Positions 48,561 through 59,689 are shown, counted from the stretch's first letter. The stretch is DNA of 64,000 nucleotides from Sthenelais limicola (GCA_942159475.1 OW804095.1:58432773-58496772), one strand, 5' to 3'. Numbers and translations are program-made. Notes: generated by a model from the letters alone, not told the origin.

Positions 48561-50533
48561 TTCGTAAGAAATTGTTTTCTTTAAGGGAAGGTATGGGGTT
48601 AAGGCAGCTTAGCAGACATTCCAGACAAAAGCACCAAAAGTTTCCCACATGATAATTATTGCCTTAGGTTTTTTTTAATAGACACCACTTCCTTCTGATA
48701 CATTATGGCGGCCATCTTGGATTTTCAAGACCACCATCATGTAAAAACCTATATCTATCAATACCTCAGCTTCTATGCCACTTACGATCACGATCTTCAG
48801 TCTAAACATATATTTTCAGGGTCAAGGAATTTAACTCTGCCATTTATAAAAGGATCAGACCACTTTGATTAACATTTAATACAACAAGACCTGTTTCTAA
48901 CAGGTTCCAAAGTATACAATTGTAGACCACTTTCTCATGGAGACTATGACTAGAAATGCGTTCATGGGCAAGATCTAATTAACAATAAAGGGTAAACCAA
49001 TATGAATGAAATTCATTCAAGCTGGTTCATCAGGGTCATTGACATATGTTTTGCACCTATCCTATTGGTCATTTTAACTCTGTCGCGGATCCGTGTTTGA
49101 ATTGTTTGAATGACTTATTCCTCCATGGGGGTGCTTATATTAGAAACTACTTTATTCATCCAACTCGTCGAGTACATACGGGTACATATAATATAACAAT
49201 ACAGAAAATACAGACTTCTAGATTAGATCCAGATCTCCCAGCCGTTACCTTGGTCAAAAACAGAAGAGACTAGAAAATGTTTAATTATATCTTACTTACA
49301 CATTTCATGTAGTCAAAATAAGATAGAATAAAACACTAAATAACAATCATATTACTATTCTGACGACTTTTAAAGGGGATCATTTAGAAATCGTATGCAA
49401 TCAATAGGGAGGGACATGGCAGGAGAAATTTAGAAAGACGGCAGGACGGGATCCGAATGATTATTAAGTCGGACGGTTCCTATCTACACGGACAGGGACC
49501 TATATATCAGTTTTATTCGTCTATTGGGATTCACACTTTAAATGGATTCGGGCAAATGAATGGTTCCCAGTTCCGTGCCAAGCACGTTCCTATATATACT
49601 TCACCTCGGCGGTCTCATTCTCTGAATAACAAGACGTTTAGATTCTATAGATTTGATAGTTCGTATCTCCAAGGACTGCTGGACTACACATAGCTAAATT
49701 GATTGAATTAAATGGACCTATAGAAAGGTGAAAGGGACCATCCAAAAAGAACAGTAACTTTGTTTATAATGTAACTAAACATTACCTTTCAACTAAATCC
49801 AAACTGTTCATTCTCCTGAAGGCATTAATTGCAAAGTCTGGAATTATATTGACTATTGACTATTTGAACACAAGGAATCAGAGGCCTTTTGGAGCACCAT
49901 ACTTCGTCTACCGTCCTGTCTACATGGATGGCAGTAATCTGATTCAGTTTGTTTTTTGTTACTATGACCAAAGTGTGCAACGGAGATAACAAAGACATCC
50001 ATCTACATGATTTGTATGTTTGGAAAGGTATCTGCTCTCTCATAGTAAATGCCATTGTATTATATTTACATACTAAAATGCTTGCAGCTAGGGACACCGT
50101 TCAGATGTATATCAGACTCAGGTTCATGCAAAAATGTGGCTTGTTGCGATTGTTAGGGCAAGTAAACATAACACTATATAACGCCATCCATTCAGCTAGG
50201 CCCACTTGTTTCGCGAATAGCCGATTTATATATAGCATATAATAGCAAGCACCTGCTTCATTACATATCAAAAGGTTAACTGATCCCAGCTCCACCAATT
50301 AATCTTACAAGGCTCAATATACACAACACAGGTCCTAGCGATGTATTTAAAACAAACATTACTTAGTAGGGATTTAAAATATCATTGCATCTTGAGTTAT
50401 CTTGTCTTGTATACGATGTGTAACAGGAAGTTGTCCACGAAGGCAGGTACACCGTATTGTATAATTATTATATTTCAATCGATTGATACCATCTTTCCTG
50501 CTCGGGTATACATAAATTATAATAATATATATG
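48561..50533. other. intergenic, nothing recognised
   Basis: AT-rich single-copy sequence without supported genes. Frames of 75-98 codons (e.g. 49457-49693, 49949-50242) lack domains or splice context. Confidence 0.5.
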
Positions 50534-50628
50534 ACCAGGGGACCGTTGCTCCGTTTCTCGCTAACTATTTTTCCATTGAAAGTGTATGGGAAAATAATTA
50601 GCGAGAAACGGAGCAACGGGCCCCTGTC
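50534..50628. mobile_element. hairpin MITE, about 95 bp
   Basis: The left arm AGGGGACCGTTGCTCCGTTT then CTCGCTAA pairs with the right arm read in reverse (AGGGGCCCGTTGCTCCGTTT then CTCGCTAA). About 45 bases on each side match with few mismatches around a short centre near 50580, so the element is essentially one long foldback. No target duplication is obvious. It is too short to encode anything. Confidence 0.75.
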
Positions 50629-50718
50629 AATTTATGGTCGTTTATTATAAAACAAACCACGTGAAATTACCGCTGTCGTGGAGGTATCAACCAGTTAGTT
50701 CATTATACTATAGCATGC

Positions 50719-51037
50719 TATACATATATTTCACTGACGTCACGGCCCTCGCCATGTCTGGGGTCCACTTAGATGCCTATGTATGCTGCGATACTTGAAA
50801 ATACCGTTTTCTGGCTGTTTTAACTTTTACCAGTTTTCATCTGCCTCAATAATATCTTCTTGATAGGTTAGATAACCTGCCTTTAGTGTAGTATTACCCA
50901 AGTATCTACTCTTGTGAGGTTTATCAACTTTGTTTTGATACCCCCGCCATAGACGGCAAGCGTAGCAATGACCCGAGACATGGCGGCTACCGTGATACCC
51001 CAGCCTACTGGGTGACGTCATGTGAACTCTATGTATA
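50719..51037. mobile_element. TA-flanked MITE with TGACGTCAC subterminal palindrome, copy B
   Basis: The left end is TATACATATATTTCACTGACG then TCAC; the right end reversed is TATACATAGAGTTCACATGA then CGTCAC. At 319 bp it is the same family as 38666-38994 in the opposite orientation. It ends 110 bp before the GPCR coding start, so it lies in or next to the receptor's 5' intron and places two TGACGTCA (CRE-like) palindromes close to the gene. Confidence 0.75.
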
Positions 51038-51109
51038 AGTTTGGGTATTCACCAATCCATGAATGAATGGGTTAAAGTTGTGAAGCAAATACAGCGAATA
51101 ATGACAATG

Positions 51110-51120
51110 TTTCTTTTCAG
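51110..51120 (+). other. splice acceptor of the GPCR exon
   Basis: TTTCTTTTCAG, a pyrimidine run ending in AG at 51120, precedes the coding exon by 26 bases. It implies a 5'UTR exon further upstream, not identified here. Confidence 0.6.
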
Positions 51121-51156
51121 ATGCGGATTGTGTCATTGATGCAGCCATGGACCTAA
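51121..51156 (+). promoter_or_regulatory. short upstream ORF overlapping the GPCR start
   Basis: The first ATG after the acceptor (51121, weak context CAGATGC) opens an 11-codon frame ending in TAA at 51156. It is out of frame with, and overlaps, the receptor ATG at 51147. It exists only if the 51120 acceptor is used. Ribosomes translating it would pass the receptor start, so it could lower receptor output; the weak context suggests leaky scanning. Confidence 0.45.
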
Positions 51157-52325
51157 ACGCAACCAACGCAACGGCATCATTTGAGAACTTTTCTGCAGAC
51201 GTGACGACAGTTCCTTGGCTAACTATTAGCCAACCTGAGAGTGTCGTTGTGCTGGCATCTGGTGACCCGCCGGAGTATAAGGACTTCTATCTAAGGGCCC
51301 GTTACATCACGGGCTTGATTTGTTACCCCATCTTCTGCTTCCTCGGCCTCTCTGGGAATATCCTCAGTGTGATAGTAATGAGCCGACAGAAGATGGCCAC
51401 ATCCACCAACGTCTACCTGACTGCTTTGGCCATCTCTGATTCAATAAAGCTCATAAATGACAGCTTTTATTTTCTTGTCATTCTACTCTTGGAGACAGAC
51501 CCAGTGGCTGGGAAGAAAGCTTATGGTTACTTGTATCCCTACGCGCACTATTTCTTCAACATGTCCGTTTGTGTGACTGCGTGGTTAACCGTATCAGTGG
51601 CTGCAGAACGTTATGTTATGGTTTGCCATGCGGCTAGGGCACGAGATATGTGCAACATGGGAAGGGCCAAACTAACTTGTGTCATTGTATTTTTATCAAT
51701 GGGTCTACTGACAGTGCCATTCGCGCTGAAATACCAAGCAACCTGGAACGTGAATAACATCACAAATACCACAGAATTGGAGGTGCAGGTCACTGAACTA
51801 TGGACAGATAATGATTTCAAGTACGCTTTTACTTGGCTCACTAACCTGCTTAGATCTGTGATTCCTTTGTGCATTTTGGTGACCTTTAACTACTTTATTG
51901 TACAGGCCTTAAGAAAAACTCGCACCAATAAGAGAAAGCTATCTTCAAGACACCGTATAACGCTAATGCTCATTTCTGTGATCGTGTTATTTCTCATATG
52001 TGTTACTCCTGATGCTATCATGTCGACATTCTTCGGGTTTGGCTATTACGAAGCCAATTTTCTCATCCGGGGAGTGCGTGAAATAACCGACCTACTGCTC
52101 ACAGTTAATTCTGCTATGAACTTCGTTCTTTATTGTACATTTAACAAGATATTCAGGCGAAATTTCATGCATCTTTTCTGCAACAGATGCTGGCCTGGTA
52201 GGTTTGAGGATAACGTTTTTAGGCGGTCCTCCTTTGCAACGTTCAGAGGGACTACAATCGTGAATGGAACAAGCAGAAAGGTTCCTCTCTGTGAGAATGA
52301 TTGGATTCAGTCCAGTGCCATGTGA
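51147..52325 (+). CDS. rhodopsin-class G protein-coupled receptor, peptide-receptor-like
   Basis: A seven-transmembrane receptor of the plasma membrane that couples ligand binding to G proteins; 392 residues in one exon. The N-terminus has three N-glycosylation sequons (N4, N7, N14). TM1 about 54-78 with GN at 70-71; TM2 about 88-115 with LAISD (D98); TM3 about 126-157 ending ERY (154-156); TM5 about 226-253 with P240; TM6 about 270-297 with CVTP (285-288), so the usual Trp of CWxP is Val; TM7 about 306-331 with NSAMNFVLY, an NPxxY variant with Phe for Pro. Helix 8 is rich in basic residues and is followed by C345/C348, possible palmitoylation sites. The NSxxNFxLY signature and 'ERYVMVCH' resemble invertebrate FMRFamide-receptor-like and orphan peptide receptors. 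Position 3.25 is Tyr and the second extracellular loop has no Cys, so the standard disulfide is absent. The start lies in a strong context (GCAGCCATGG). The ligand is unknown. Confidence 0.93.
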   Translation: MDLNATNATASFENFSADVTTVPWLTISQPESVVVLASGDPPEYKDFYLRARYITGLICYPIFCFLGLSGNILSVIVMSRQKMATSTNVYLTALAISDSIKLINDSFYFLVILLLETDPVAGKKAYGYLYPYAHYFFNMSVCVTAWLTVSVAAERYVMVCHAARARDMCNMGRAKLTCVIVFLSMGLLTVPFALKYQATWNVNNITNTTELEVQVTELWTDNDFKYAFTWLTNLLRSVIPLCILVTFNYFIVQALRKTRTNKRKLSSRHRITLMLISVIVLFLICVTPDAIMSTFFGFGYYEANFLIRGVREITDLLLTVNSAMNFVLYCTFNKIFRRNFMHLFCNRCWPGRFEDNVFRRSSFATFRGTTIVNGTSRKVPLCENDWIQSSAM

Positions 52326-52712
52326 CAGGATATCAACAATTTGAATGAAAATTGTTACATAGCCCATGACAATATACCGGTACTTGTAATAGCAATGATA
52401 TTTTCCTACTGCGTGTTATCTGTTGCATTTGTATCAAAGTTTAATGTGGATATAGTAACATCTAAATTGTCCAAAGAGCAATTGGAAATTGGTATTTTTG
52501 CACACCTACATTCATATAGTAACAGACAGAATTTAATCATGTATTTCTATTGGATTAACGAGAAAACGCTGCTTTAAGGATTCCGTATTACCATCAACAT
52601 TACTAGACTAAATTGTCCTTTATATTCACAGAGGGATCAAAGTTCTTAATTATTTAAAAGGTATGAGACGAAAATCGAATTCGAAATTCATCCATCCATG
52701 TGTTTAATAGTG

Positions 52713-52736
52713 AATAAACATGTCTTGTGTAATAAA
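52713..52736 (+). terminator. candidate polyadenylation signals of the GPCR
   Basis: Two AATAAA hexamers (52713-52718 and 52731-52736) lie about 390-410 bases after the receptor stop codon, consistent with a short 3'UTR. Confidence 0.45.
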
Positions 52737-52739
52737 TAC

Positions 52740-54165
52740 ATCTTGTTTGAGAAATGTCATTGTAAAAAAACCTTTTCACAAGGCAAATAATTATGTGTAT
52801 TTCCAGTTCACACCCATCCCCTTACATATATAGAAGAACATTATACTAGCTAAATATATTTGTACGCTGCCAAAAATATGATTTATTGACCACAAAAAGT
52901 TAATTAAAGTGGGAACACAAATCTATTCACCATAAAACCCCTAAAGAGTAAATTTCTTTTGAAAAACGAAATAAACGTGCTTTCAGATCCCGAAAGGAGA
53001 ATGCTACCTTCCCATACCTAGTTTCCAGTTATCTGAACTGGACACACAACTATTTTTTGTCCTCACGCCAAAAACTAGACATGGCAATTGTAATATAATG
53101 ACCTCGATGCATAGCTTTATTATTTTCATTCATACTCGTCATAGCAATGCATCCTTTAATTCAAAATTACATAGCTGAGTCCATTGAGTGGATCACTGAA
53201 TATAAATACAGGGATATAACGAAGAACGAATCAACGCTACACTCAGAGATGGGGTATGAATATTATGTAGTGCGCGGTCATTATCAGCTATATAGCGCAA
53301 TGTAAGTAGTATAAGAAAATGTTACTCAGTTCCAGATATATGTATCCATAAGGAATACATAGCGGACTACTACATATATAAGAAATGTTCGTTTTGGCAT
53401 CATGTCAAAATCGACTGCATGTACAAACCATACAGAGGGACATTTTATATCCGTTACATGTCGGTTTTTCGAGAAAGTAGTAAGTAATGAGTATCACTGT
53501 GCATACAAACCTCGGAGGAGCAGTATTAGTCTAAGCTTACCTTCGGAATGGGCCTAGCAGATATCTTTAATCAACCAGATCACGTCAGGTACGTTACGTG
53601 ACAATAACAAGCGTAATCGCCTGCTGTTCCCTGGATCGCATGACAGGAACTGAGCACACCATAGGCCTATATATAGTTATGTATGCAATAACATTATTTA
53701 ATTCCTCCTTGATTATATGCTCATCGCATTCAATAGATATATATAATATAGGCATCTGGTCAATGTCGCGTGCGATATTCACCTTGGACACTACACCTTT
53801 CTAGCATTTTTTATCGGCTGACAATGCAGTAGAGGAAAAACATCTACCATATTTGCTAGTATTCTATTTCCCCTCTGAAAGCGTGGAGAACGGAGTGCCC
53901 ATTAGATTAACATAGGCAGTTCGTTCTCCACGTATTGGGGGAGTCTGATTCTCCATTCTCACGTCCTCAAAGCTGCGTTTTGATTGGATAAGACGTTGCG
54001 CATGGATGGTTACGTAAATGACGCACATCTTGACGAGTCTTGGCCCCATGAGAAAACCACTTACGCCGAAAATAAACACAAGCTTAGTACTGCCACCCAT
54101 GTCTCTATTCCAGAGTACCATATTCCAGAACCCCATTTAACTCACCTTTCTCGCTTCATTCAATC
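52740..54165. other. intergenic, small hairpin only
   Basis: No gene is supported. An imperfect inverted pair, CGTGGAGAACG (53881) and CGTTCTCCACG (53921), forms a small hairpin. Frames of up to 98 codons have no features. Confidence 0.5.
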
Positions 54166-54291
54166 TAAAGGCCCATTCACATTACAACTGCCGATTGGTG
54201 TACGGCTGCCGCACGGCAATATATACAATGTTAAAGTATTACAGCCGGCACGGATCGGCCGGCTGGTCGTGTTAATGTGAATGGGCCTTTA
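54166..54291. mobile_element. TA-flanked MITE, 126 bp
   Basis: TA then AAGGCCCATTCACATTA at the left; the right end reversed gives TA then AAGGCCCATTCACATTA. Both copies of TA are present. The inner arms continue to pair partially (CCGATTGG-type and CGGCCGGC-type blocks). Non-coding. It shares the AAGGCCC start with the 59169 element and with the possible edge near 63949. Confidence 0.8.
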
Positions 54292-54634
54292 TACTCTCTA
54301 GTTCTTTCACCTATCGAAAAGGAATAACATCAATAATAAATGTGTGAGTTTGACAGAAACTCAGATGTGAAGATATTAGTGAAATTAAAAAATAAAATTC
54401 ACAATGAGACAAAGGTAAAAAAGCTGTCTGCTTTGGGACTCAATATGACAATGTCCAGTTTGGAAGTCTAATACACTAACCACTTTACTATGAGAGTGGC
54501 TGTAGGGAGCATGCATACAAACACTAGGCATACCCATTGATATAGCATTTTAGCTTTACTTGAATCTCCCATTCTCGTCATGGTAATTGAGAAAATGAAT
54601 AATCCATGAAAACACTGTGTGTTAGTGTTAGCGA

Positions 54635-54832
54635 TTGCAAGTGACCCTGAAGAAATGGGGATACCAGGAAGACGAGGAGGATGTGACCTGTGCATGTGGT
54701 ATGGAACCCCAGACAATGAAGCACCTCCTGGAATGTCCCCTGCTTGAGCAGGAGTGCCAAGTCGAGGACCTGGCCTCTTTCAACCAGAGGGCCAGGGACT
54801 GTGTATGCCTATGGTCTAAACATGGTATATGA
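54635..54832 (+). pseudogene. LINE C-terminal remnant (Cys/His-rich tail)
   Basis: The frame reads LKKWGYQEDEEDVTCACGME then PQTMKHLLECPLLEQECQVEDLA, ending at a stop at 54832. The spacing CxCG...T..HLL.CPLL followed by an EDLA segment is the style of the zinc-knuckle-like tail found at the end of reverse transcriptase ORFs of several non-LTR retrotransposons. There is no RT upstream in this window and no ATG start, so this is a 5'-truncated fragment. The base composition (more GC than its flanks) also suggests inserted coding DNA. Confidence 0.55.
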
Positions 54833-56602
54833 ATTGTATGCGAATACGAGAAGATTTGGTATACTTAGAATTTTAGAGCCATAGTTGAGATTTATTTTCT
54901 TTTAAATTCAAATTACTGATGTAACCATGGCAACCAACTAAGCCCGCGGAAATTAGTTTACCACAACTCGAAGAAATAATACTAGTTTTCATCGTCTTTT
55001 CAAGAAACTGAGACTATAGGTTAGTTCTATCTATAATATTATATGCTCATGATGTGGTGCTCATCTGTATGAGAGGTGCGATAACGGGGATACAGTAACA
55101 GAATTATTATGGTACACATACCATAGCAAATCGAAAGCATCCTGACATTCAATACACTGCATTTTTCAGGCTACTGTCCTTATCCTCCATTGAATACCAC
55201 ACCTGCCTCCGGCACTGGGAAATTATGTCTACACATTCCTCTCCATCATGCTTGGTGTGTGATATCATCCTATAACTAATAAATTTACTTAGCTCAGTCT
55301 CTTTAGTATAGGCCTAGATCAAGGACGTAAATTAAATAAACATTCTGTATAAACACTCTATGGTCTTACTTCTAATAAGTTATAACCTCATATTGGATGT
55401 GACGTGGGTTATGCCATAGGGTTTAATTGTAAGTGTTAAACCTCAAGTGGTTCGATGGGAAATATCTAAGTGCAACGGATGCGTTATTTGCACAGTTTAC
55501 CGCCAACACTCAACCATGTGACTTTTACATACCGTATTCATATTTTCAACTATTAAAAGTATAATTAACCATGTCGTTGGGTTTAGTACCTTATAATATC
55601 GCAATCGCCGAAACTAACTTACACATCCTTCATTTTGATAAATATAATTGGTAGATTGACTTAGAGTAATAACGATAACTTTATCTAGTCATTAGCATAT
55701 AATAATAGTTGATATGTTGTGGATGACAGATGTGCCAAACAGATACCCATAATTCGCTTTTCCATCGAAGATATTGGTTCTTCCGCGAACCTTAAGCCTG
55801 TTCTGAAAGCAGAATTAAGTGGATCGGTAATTGCAAATTACCCTAACGTATGAGGGCAATTGTGAAGATTTCAGTCTTAATGAATGGACCCAAAATACTT
55901 TTTTGAAGGCTGCCCCATAATGAAGTCGTCTGCTGAGAGAACAAAACACTAGATGACTGATTAACGCTGGCATTACACTTAATTTCAGGGATGGGCGTAT
56001 AACATCTTGGTTTGGCTGTCATTTAATTTTCACTCTCTTTATATATTTGGCAAAGGAAATAACCGAAGGCGGTTTCTTTTACAAATGAAATGTATTATAT
56101 TAACCCACATATATACTCTTTTCTCAAATAAGAGATTTCGTGATATCGTGAGGCGGTGATATTATCTTCTTTCACTCTCTCAAAAATAATTGATTTATTG
56201 CACTAACTTGCCGAACAAACTAGCATAGGAGCTAATAAAAGACAATCAGGATATAACAGCCTGTTCAAATCAGGTCCAAAATAATTTCTCAGCCTCTTCC
56301 CATAGAGAAAAATAATACCAGTATATTGTGAGAACGGGTGGTGCAATGCTTCATCAAATATAATTGTATTAATCCGAATAAATCAAGAGATGAATTATAG
56401 TGATCTCTAACATATATTTCAATTATTGAGAGGACGACTGGATATGCATTGAAAAGACAATTAAAGTCACAGGTACATCATCTCAAGTAGCTGGATGAAA
56501 GGAGGATCGTCTACCAAAGGAGGAAGTACCTGTACATTTGGTAAGATATTGTTTGTCGTGTTTAATAGCTGGGAATGCAGGTTTAAGAGGCAGAAAAGAA
56601 AA
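54833..56602. other. intergenic, nothing recognised
   Basis: AT-rich DNA. A moderately complex stretch near 55830-55990 (GAAGGCTGCCCCATAATGAA, TGACTGATTAACGC) might be regulatory, but no gene or repeat is recognised. Confidence 0.45.
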
Positions 56603-57455
56603 ATGGGGTTAGTCTTAACCGTGGAGACCCAGATGGATGAGATCAAAGGCCAGGCCAGTAGCACTCTGTGCAGTCAGGTGTGACAACAATAAGGCCAAAA
56701 CCAAAGCATCAGAGGCAGATTTTGTGGGGAAAATACTGTATAATGAGAAATGATATTTGGGATTCGCTAATGTTTGTTTTGAAAATGTTAGAGGTAAGTT
56801 GACAGAACTCTATTATTATTGATAATTGATTAAATAAAACCGTTTGCATCTGAGAGTTTATTTGGTAGTATATTGTACCTGAATGACATGATGATGAGGG
56901 GAAATGATGAGTTGAATAAAACTTGATATTATTATGTTTGACAAAATTGCAATGACCCTATGTTCGCTTGAGGAGGAGAATAAATAACGAAGACAAGTAT
57001 CTACTATTATTACTCAAGTTTTATTCAGCCTAAGCCTTGGAGAGAATTTCCATTATTTCGAACGAACAGATCAATTGGCGTTGAACATGATCTGGTATAT
57101 ACCAAAGGTAAAGAAGTAGGACAAAATAGATACATATATATGGTAATAAAGTCGACCTTGTAGACATCATTTAAACAATACGACTTGCATATTTGCGCAG
57201 ATCCTGCGTGCGCAGCTTTGCGCGTAAAATATGGGTTTATATAGACAAGACTACACCAATGTAAGTAGTATAGGGAAATTGCTATATGTCTCTGGCACTA
57301 CAAATTTATTTTTAACATTGCAGGTCTCTGTCAGGGACTATGTGTGGGGCCACTGGTTCCACACAGCTGGGTTCCCACTCGAGGATCCAGATGAGCGGGC
57401 TCTGGATGCCTTGGCTTCAGTGATCGATGGGATCGAGGAGGACATGGCTAATTAG
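56603..57455 (+). CDS. tentative two-exon gene, small protein or C-terminal exons
   Basis: Exon 1 coding part 56603-56677: ATG in good context (AAAATGG), then 25 codons ending STLCSQ at a CAG/GTGTGA donor. Exon 2 57324-57455: after a clear acceptor (TTTTTAACATTGCAG), 43 codons (VSVRDYVWGHWFHTAGFPLE ... GIEEDMAN) and TAG. Both junctions are in phase 0, so the exons join cleanly to 68 residues. Exon 2 is noticeably GC-richer than its surroundings, like real coding DNA. The exon 1 frame is also open upstream of its ATG (FKRQKRK), so this may instead be the end of a larger gene. I recognise no family. The C-terminus is acidic. No AATAAA is evident just downstream. Confidence 0.4.
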
Positions 57456-57533
57456 ATCACCTAGCCTCTGTTCTGTATTTATTTATCATACCTTATTCCA
57501 AATTATTACATTTATATTTACTAGGAAATACCC

Positions 57534-57690
57534 CTGCTATGCACGAACAACGAATGCAATATTCTAAGCGATTGAAACCATGCAATAAGTTGGTTGGTTG
57601 AAACTAACGAGTTGGTTGAAGGAGCGTGAATATTGTATGAGTTGCGTAGCAACGAGTGCAATATTCTAAGCGACTGAAACATACTGCGAC
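57534..57690. repeat. direct repeats of GCAATATTCTAAGCGA-TGAAAC
   Basis: The 22-base phrase occurs at about 57555 and 57658 with one difference, embedded in GTTGGTTG- and CGACTGAAACAT-type short repeats. A small separate tandem duplication (GAAGGCCCATGTGTAATA twice) lies at 57885-57921. Origin unknown. Confidence 0.55.
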
Positions 57691-57839
57691 TGAAACATAA
57701 AATCGAGTCATAAATCTGAATTTCAGCGGTAATTTTAGTAACAAAACAGAACTCACTAGTGAAATACTCACTATGCTCAGAGCATTGAAATGAATACATA
57801 GCTCTACTATGCGTAGTTCCCTTGAACTCCACACCTTGT

Positions 57840-59034
57840 GCTATTTATGAATATTATAGTCATCGTAAATTGTCAGAAGCCAGAGGAAGGCCCATGTGTA
57901 ATAGAAGGCCCATGTGTAATAACCCTAGTGTCGTTGAGGAGGAGAATAAGAACAACCAGAACAAGAATTATAATTACCCTGTTTCATCTAAAAACATGGA
58001 TAGAACCTCTTTAAACACGTACGTCAGACACAGCATGTGGCGTTAAAAGTAATCACATTATGCTATACCTATGTATAAGAATTAATATCAAAATCATGAA
58101 GGTGGATAAAAACACCACCTTGTGGCTAACATAAGATGCGCATAGAAATGCGTAAAGTGTGTGACATGCGCACCCACATATTGTACATAAAACATAGAGA
58201 AGTAGTATAAGAAAGGTGGTAGCATTGAATGGCACTACAAAGTAAAAGAAAAAAGGCCTATAATGTCCTCTACATAATTATGGCTACCTTTCCGAATTAT
58301 TTAATTTTGAAAATTGTTAATCGAGGCATGTTTATGCTTATATATAGATGGTTTTGAAAAGAACTTCTCGAGGGGAGGATATGTTAGGTATCTTTAGACA
58401 TTACGCAGCACTTCAACGGTGATTTCCTCATGAAAAATATCCCGGGAATCTTGCAGTAGATTGGGGACAAAGCTAGGTCTGATTGCCACCTGGGGAAAAT
58501 CTCCCCATAAGGCATACAAATCTCTGAAGGCCCATACAGTCCTAGGTAATCAAAGGGGCGCAGTCGATAAGAAATAATACCCCACAGACAAGGGGCTGAA
58601 GTCTGAAGACTAATAAGGATGCGTTAACCGCACCAAAGTAAATGTGTGGATAGGTGGATAGACGACCCGAATTACTTACATACATAAAGATATGTTTCTC
58701 TATTTCTGATAGATACGACCTATACACATAGTGGCTAGACTAACCCTCAAACCATCATTCTAACGTAGATCATAATGTAAACACAAATTTAAGTCGGTTC
58801 ATGAATGAGCACCAAATATGCAACCATTTCGTAACGGAATCTACAGGGTTCGTGGAAGAGTACAAACGTAGCCTTTTGTTTTATAAACCGGTCCTGTTAG
58901 CCCTGAAGTGCACAATGGCATTTTAATTGTTTCTGATACTCTACTTAATCTCTATTGAGTCCATTCCAAATATAACTTTGTTAACTAATTAAGGTAATAG
59001 TAGTCGAGTGACACCAAAATTATGAGTCAGCAGA
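57840..59034. other. intergenic, nothing recognised
   Basis: AT-rich DNA without supported genes. Several 60-75-codon frames have no domain or splice context. Confidence 0.5.
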
Positions 59035-59125
59035 TTGTATGATCTTTGAGTTTTATTGAAACTTTTATATAGTGGTCGTATGATTCCTACGTTTCGGATC
59101 TAGTGGTGATCCTTCGTCAGGGAAT
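59035..59125 (-). repeat. retroelement-like tail with TGACGAAGG-stem-CCGAAACGT stem-loop
   Basis: The minus strand reads CTGACGAAGGATC, a 7-base loop, then GATCCGAAACGTAGG, and continues to a CAATAAAACTCAAAG segment. The stem GGATC/GATCC is perfect. The same layout occurs at 30271. Motifs like this are scattered in animal genomes near Penelope-like and other retroelements. No reverse transcriptase is present nearby, so the element itself is not identified. Confidence 0.4.
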
Positions 59126-59168
59126 TAATTAAGTTATTGCTATTGTTGAACAGAGGGTTTTAGCTACG

Positions 59169-59282
59169 TAAGGCCCTAGTCCACTAAGCCGATTCTCATG
59201 CGATTTTACGCCGCAAAAGACCCTTCTCCAATAACTTCCATGAGAATCGCATGAGAATCGGCTTAATGGACTAGGCCCTGTA
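59169..59282. mobile_element. TA-flanked MITE, 114 bp
   Basis: The left end is TAAGGCCCTAGTCCACTAAG then CCGATTCTCATGCGATT; the right end reversed reads TACAGGGCCTAGTCCATTAA then GCCGATTCTCATGCGATT. The arms pair over about 40 bases with one small offset, leaving a short centre, so the element is nearly a perfect foldback. Non-coding. Confidence 0.8.
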
Positions 59283-59689
59283 TGCTATCTCAATTACTCT
59301 GACGTGACAAGCCCGATAACTATACGAAAGATGGAGTTGTGGAGACATTATTTTGTTTAGAACTTTGTTTTTTTAATCTATTGTGTTCTTTTTGCACAAA
59401 TATCATTAAAAACGAAACAGCTACATGGGCCCGATCTTAAACAATAGCAGCTCCGCATCAAGAGAGACATGAACATTATACCCGAACTGGCAGAAGCGGG
59501 AGTGGCATTTCTTATTTAAGAGGTAATTCGATGAAGCAAACTGGTACTAAACCTGAACCCGTATCAGTGATATTAGCTATCAATCTGAAATTGCATATTT
59601 GCGGTATCTTTAAAAATCCCTCAGCTAATAAAGTGAAAGAATAGACAATTTTAATTACATCTAAAGTTAATATTCAGAGAACACGCCTT

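Noticed and set aside
53984..54280. 98-codon plus-strand frame as a gene
   Set aside because: It runs through the 54166-54291 MITE and has no domain or splice context.
59091..59121. Confident hammerhead ribozyme
   Set aside because: Core-like bases are present, but an extra A separates the core from the stem and the flanking stems are not convincing. Reported only as a motif.
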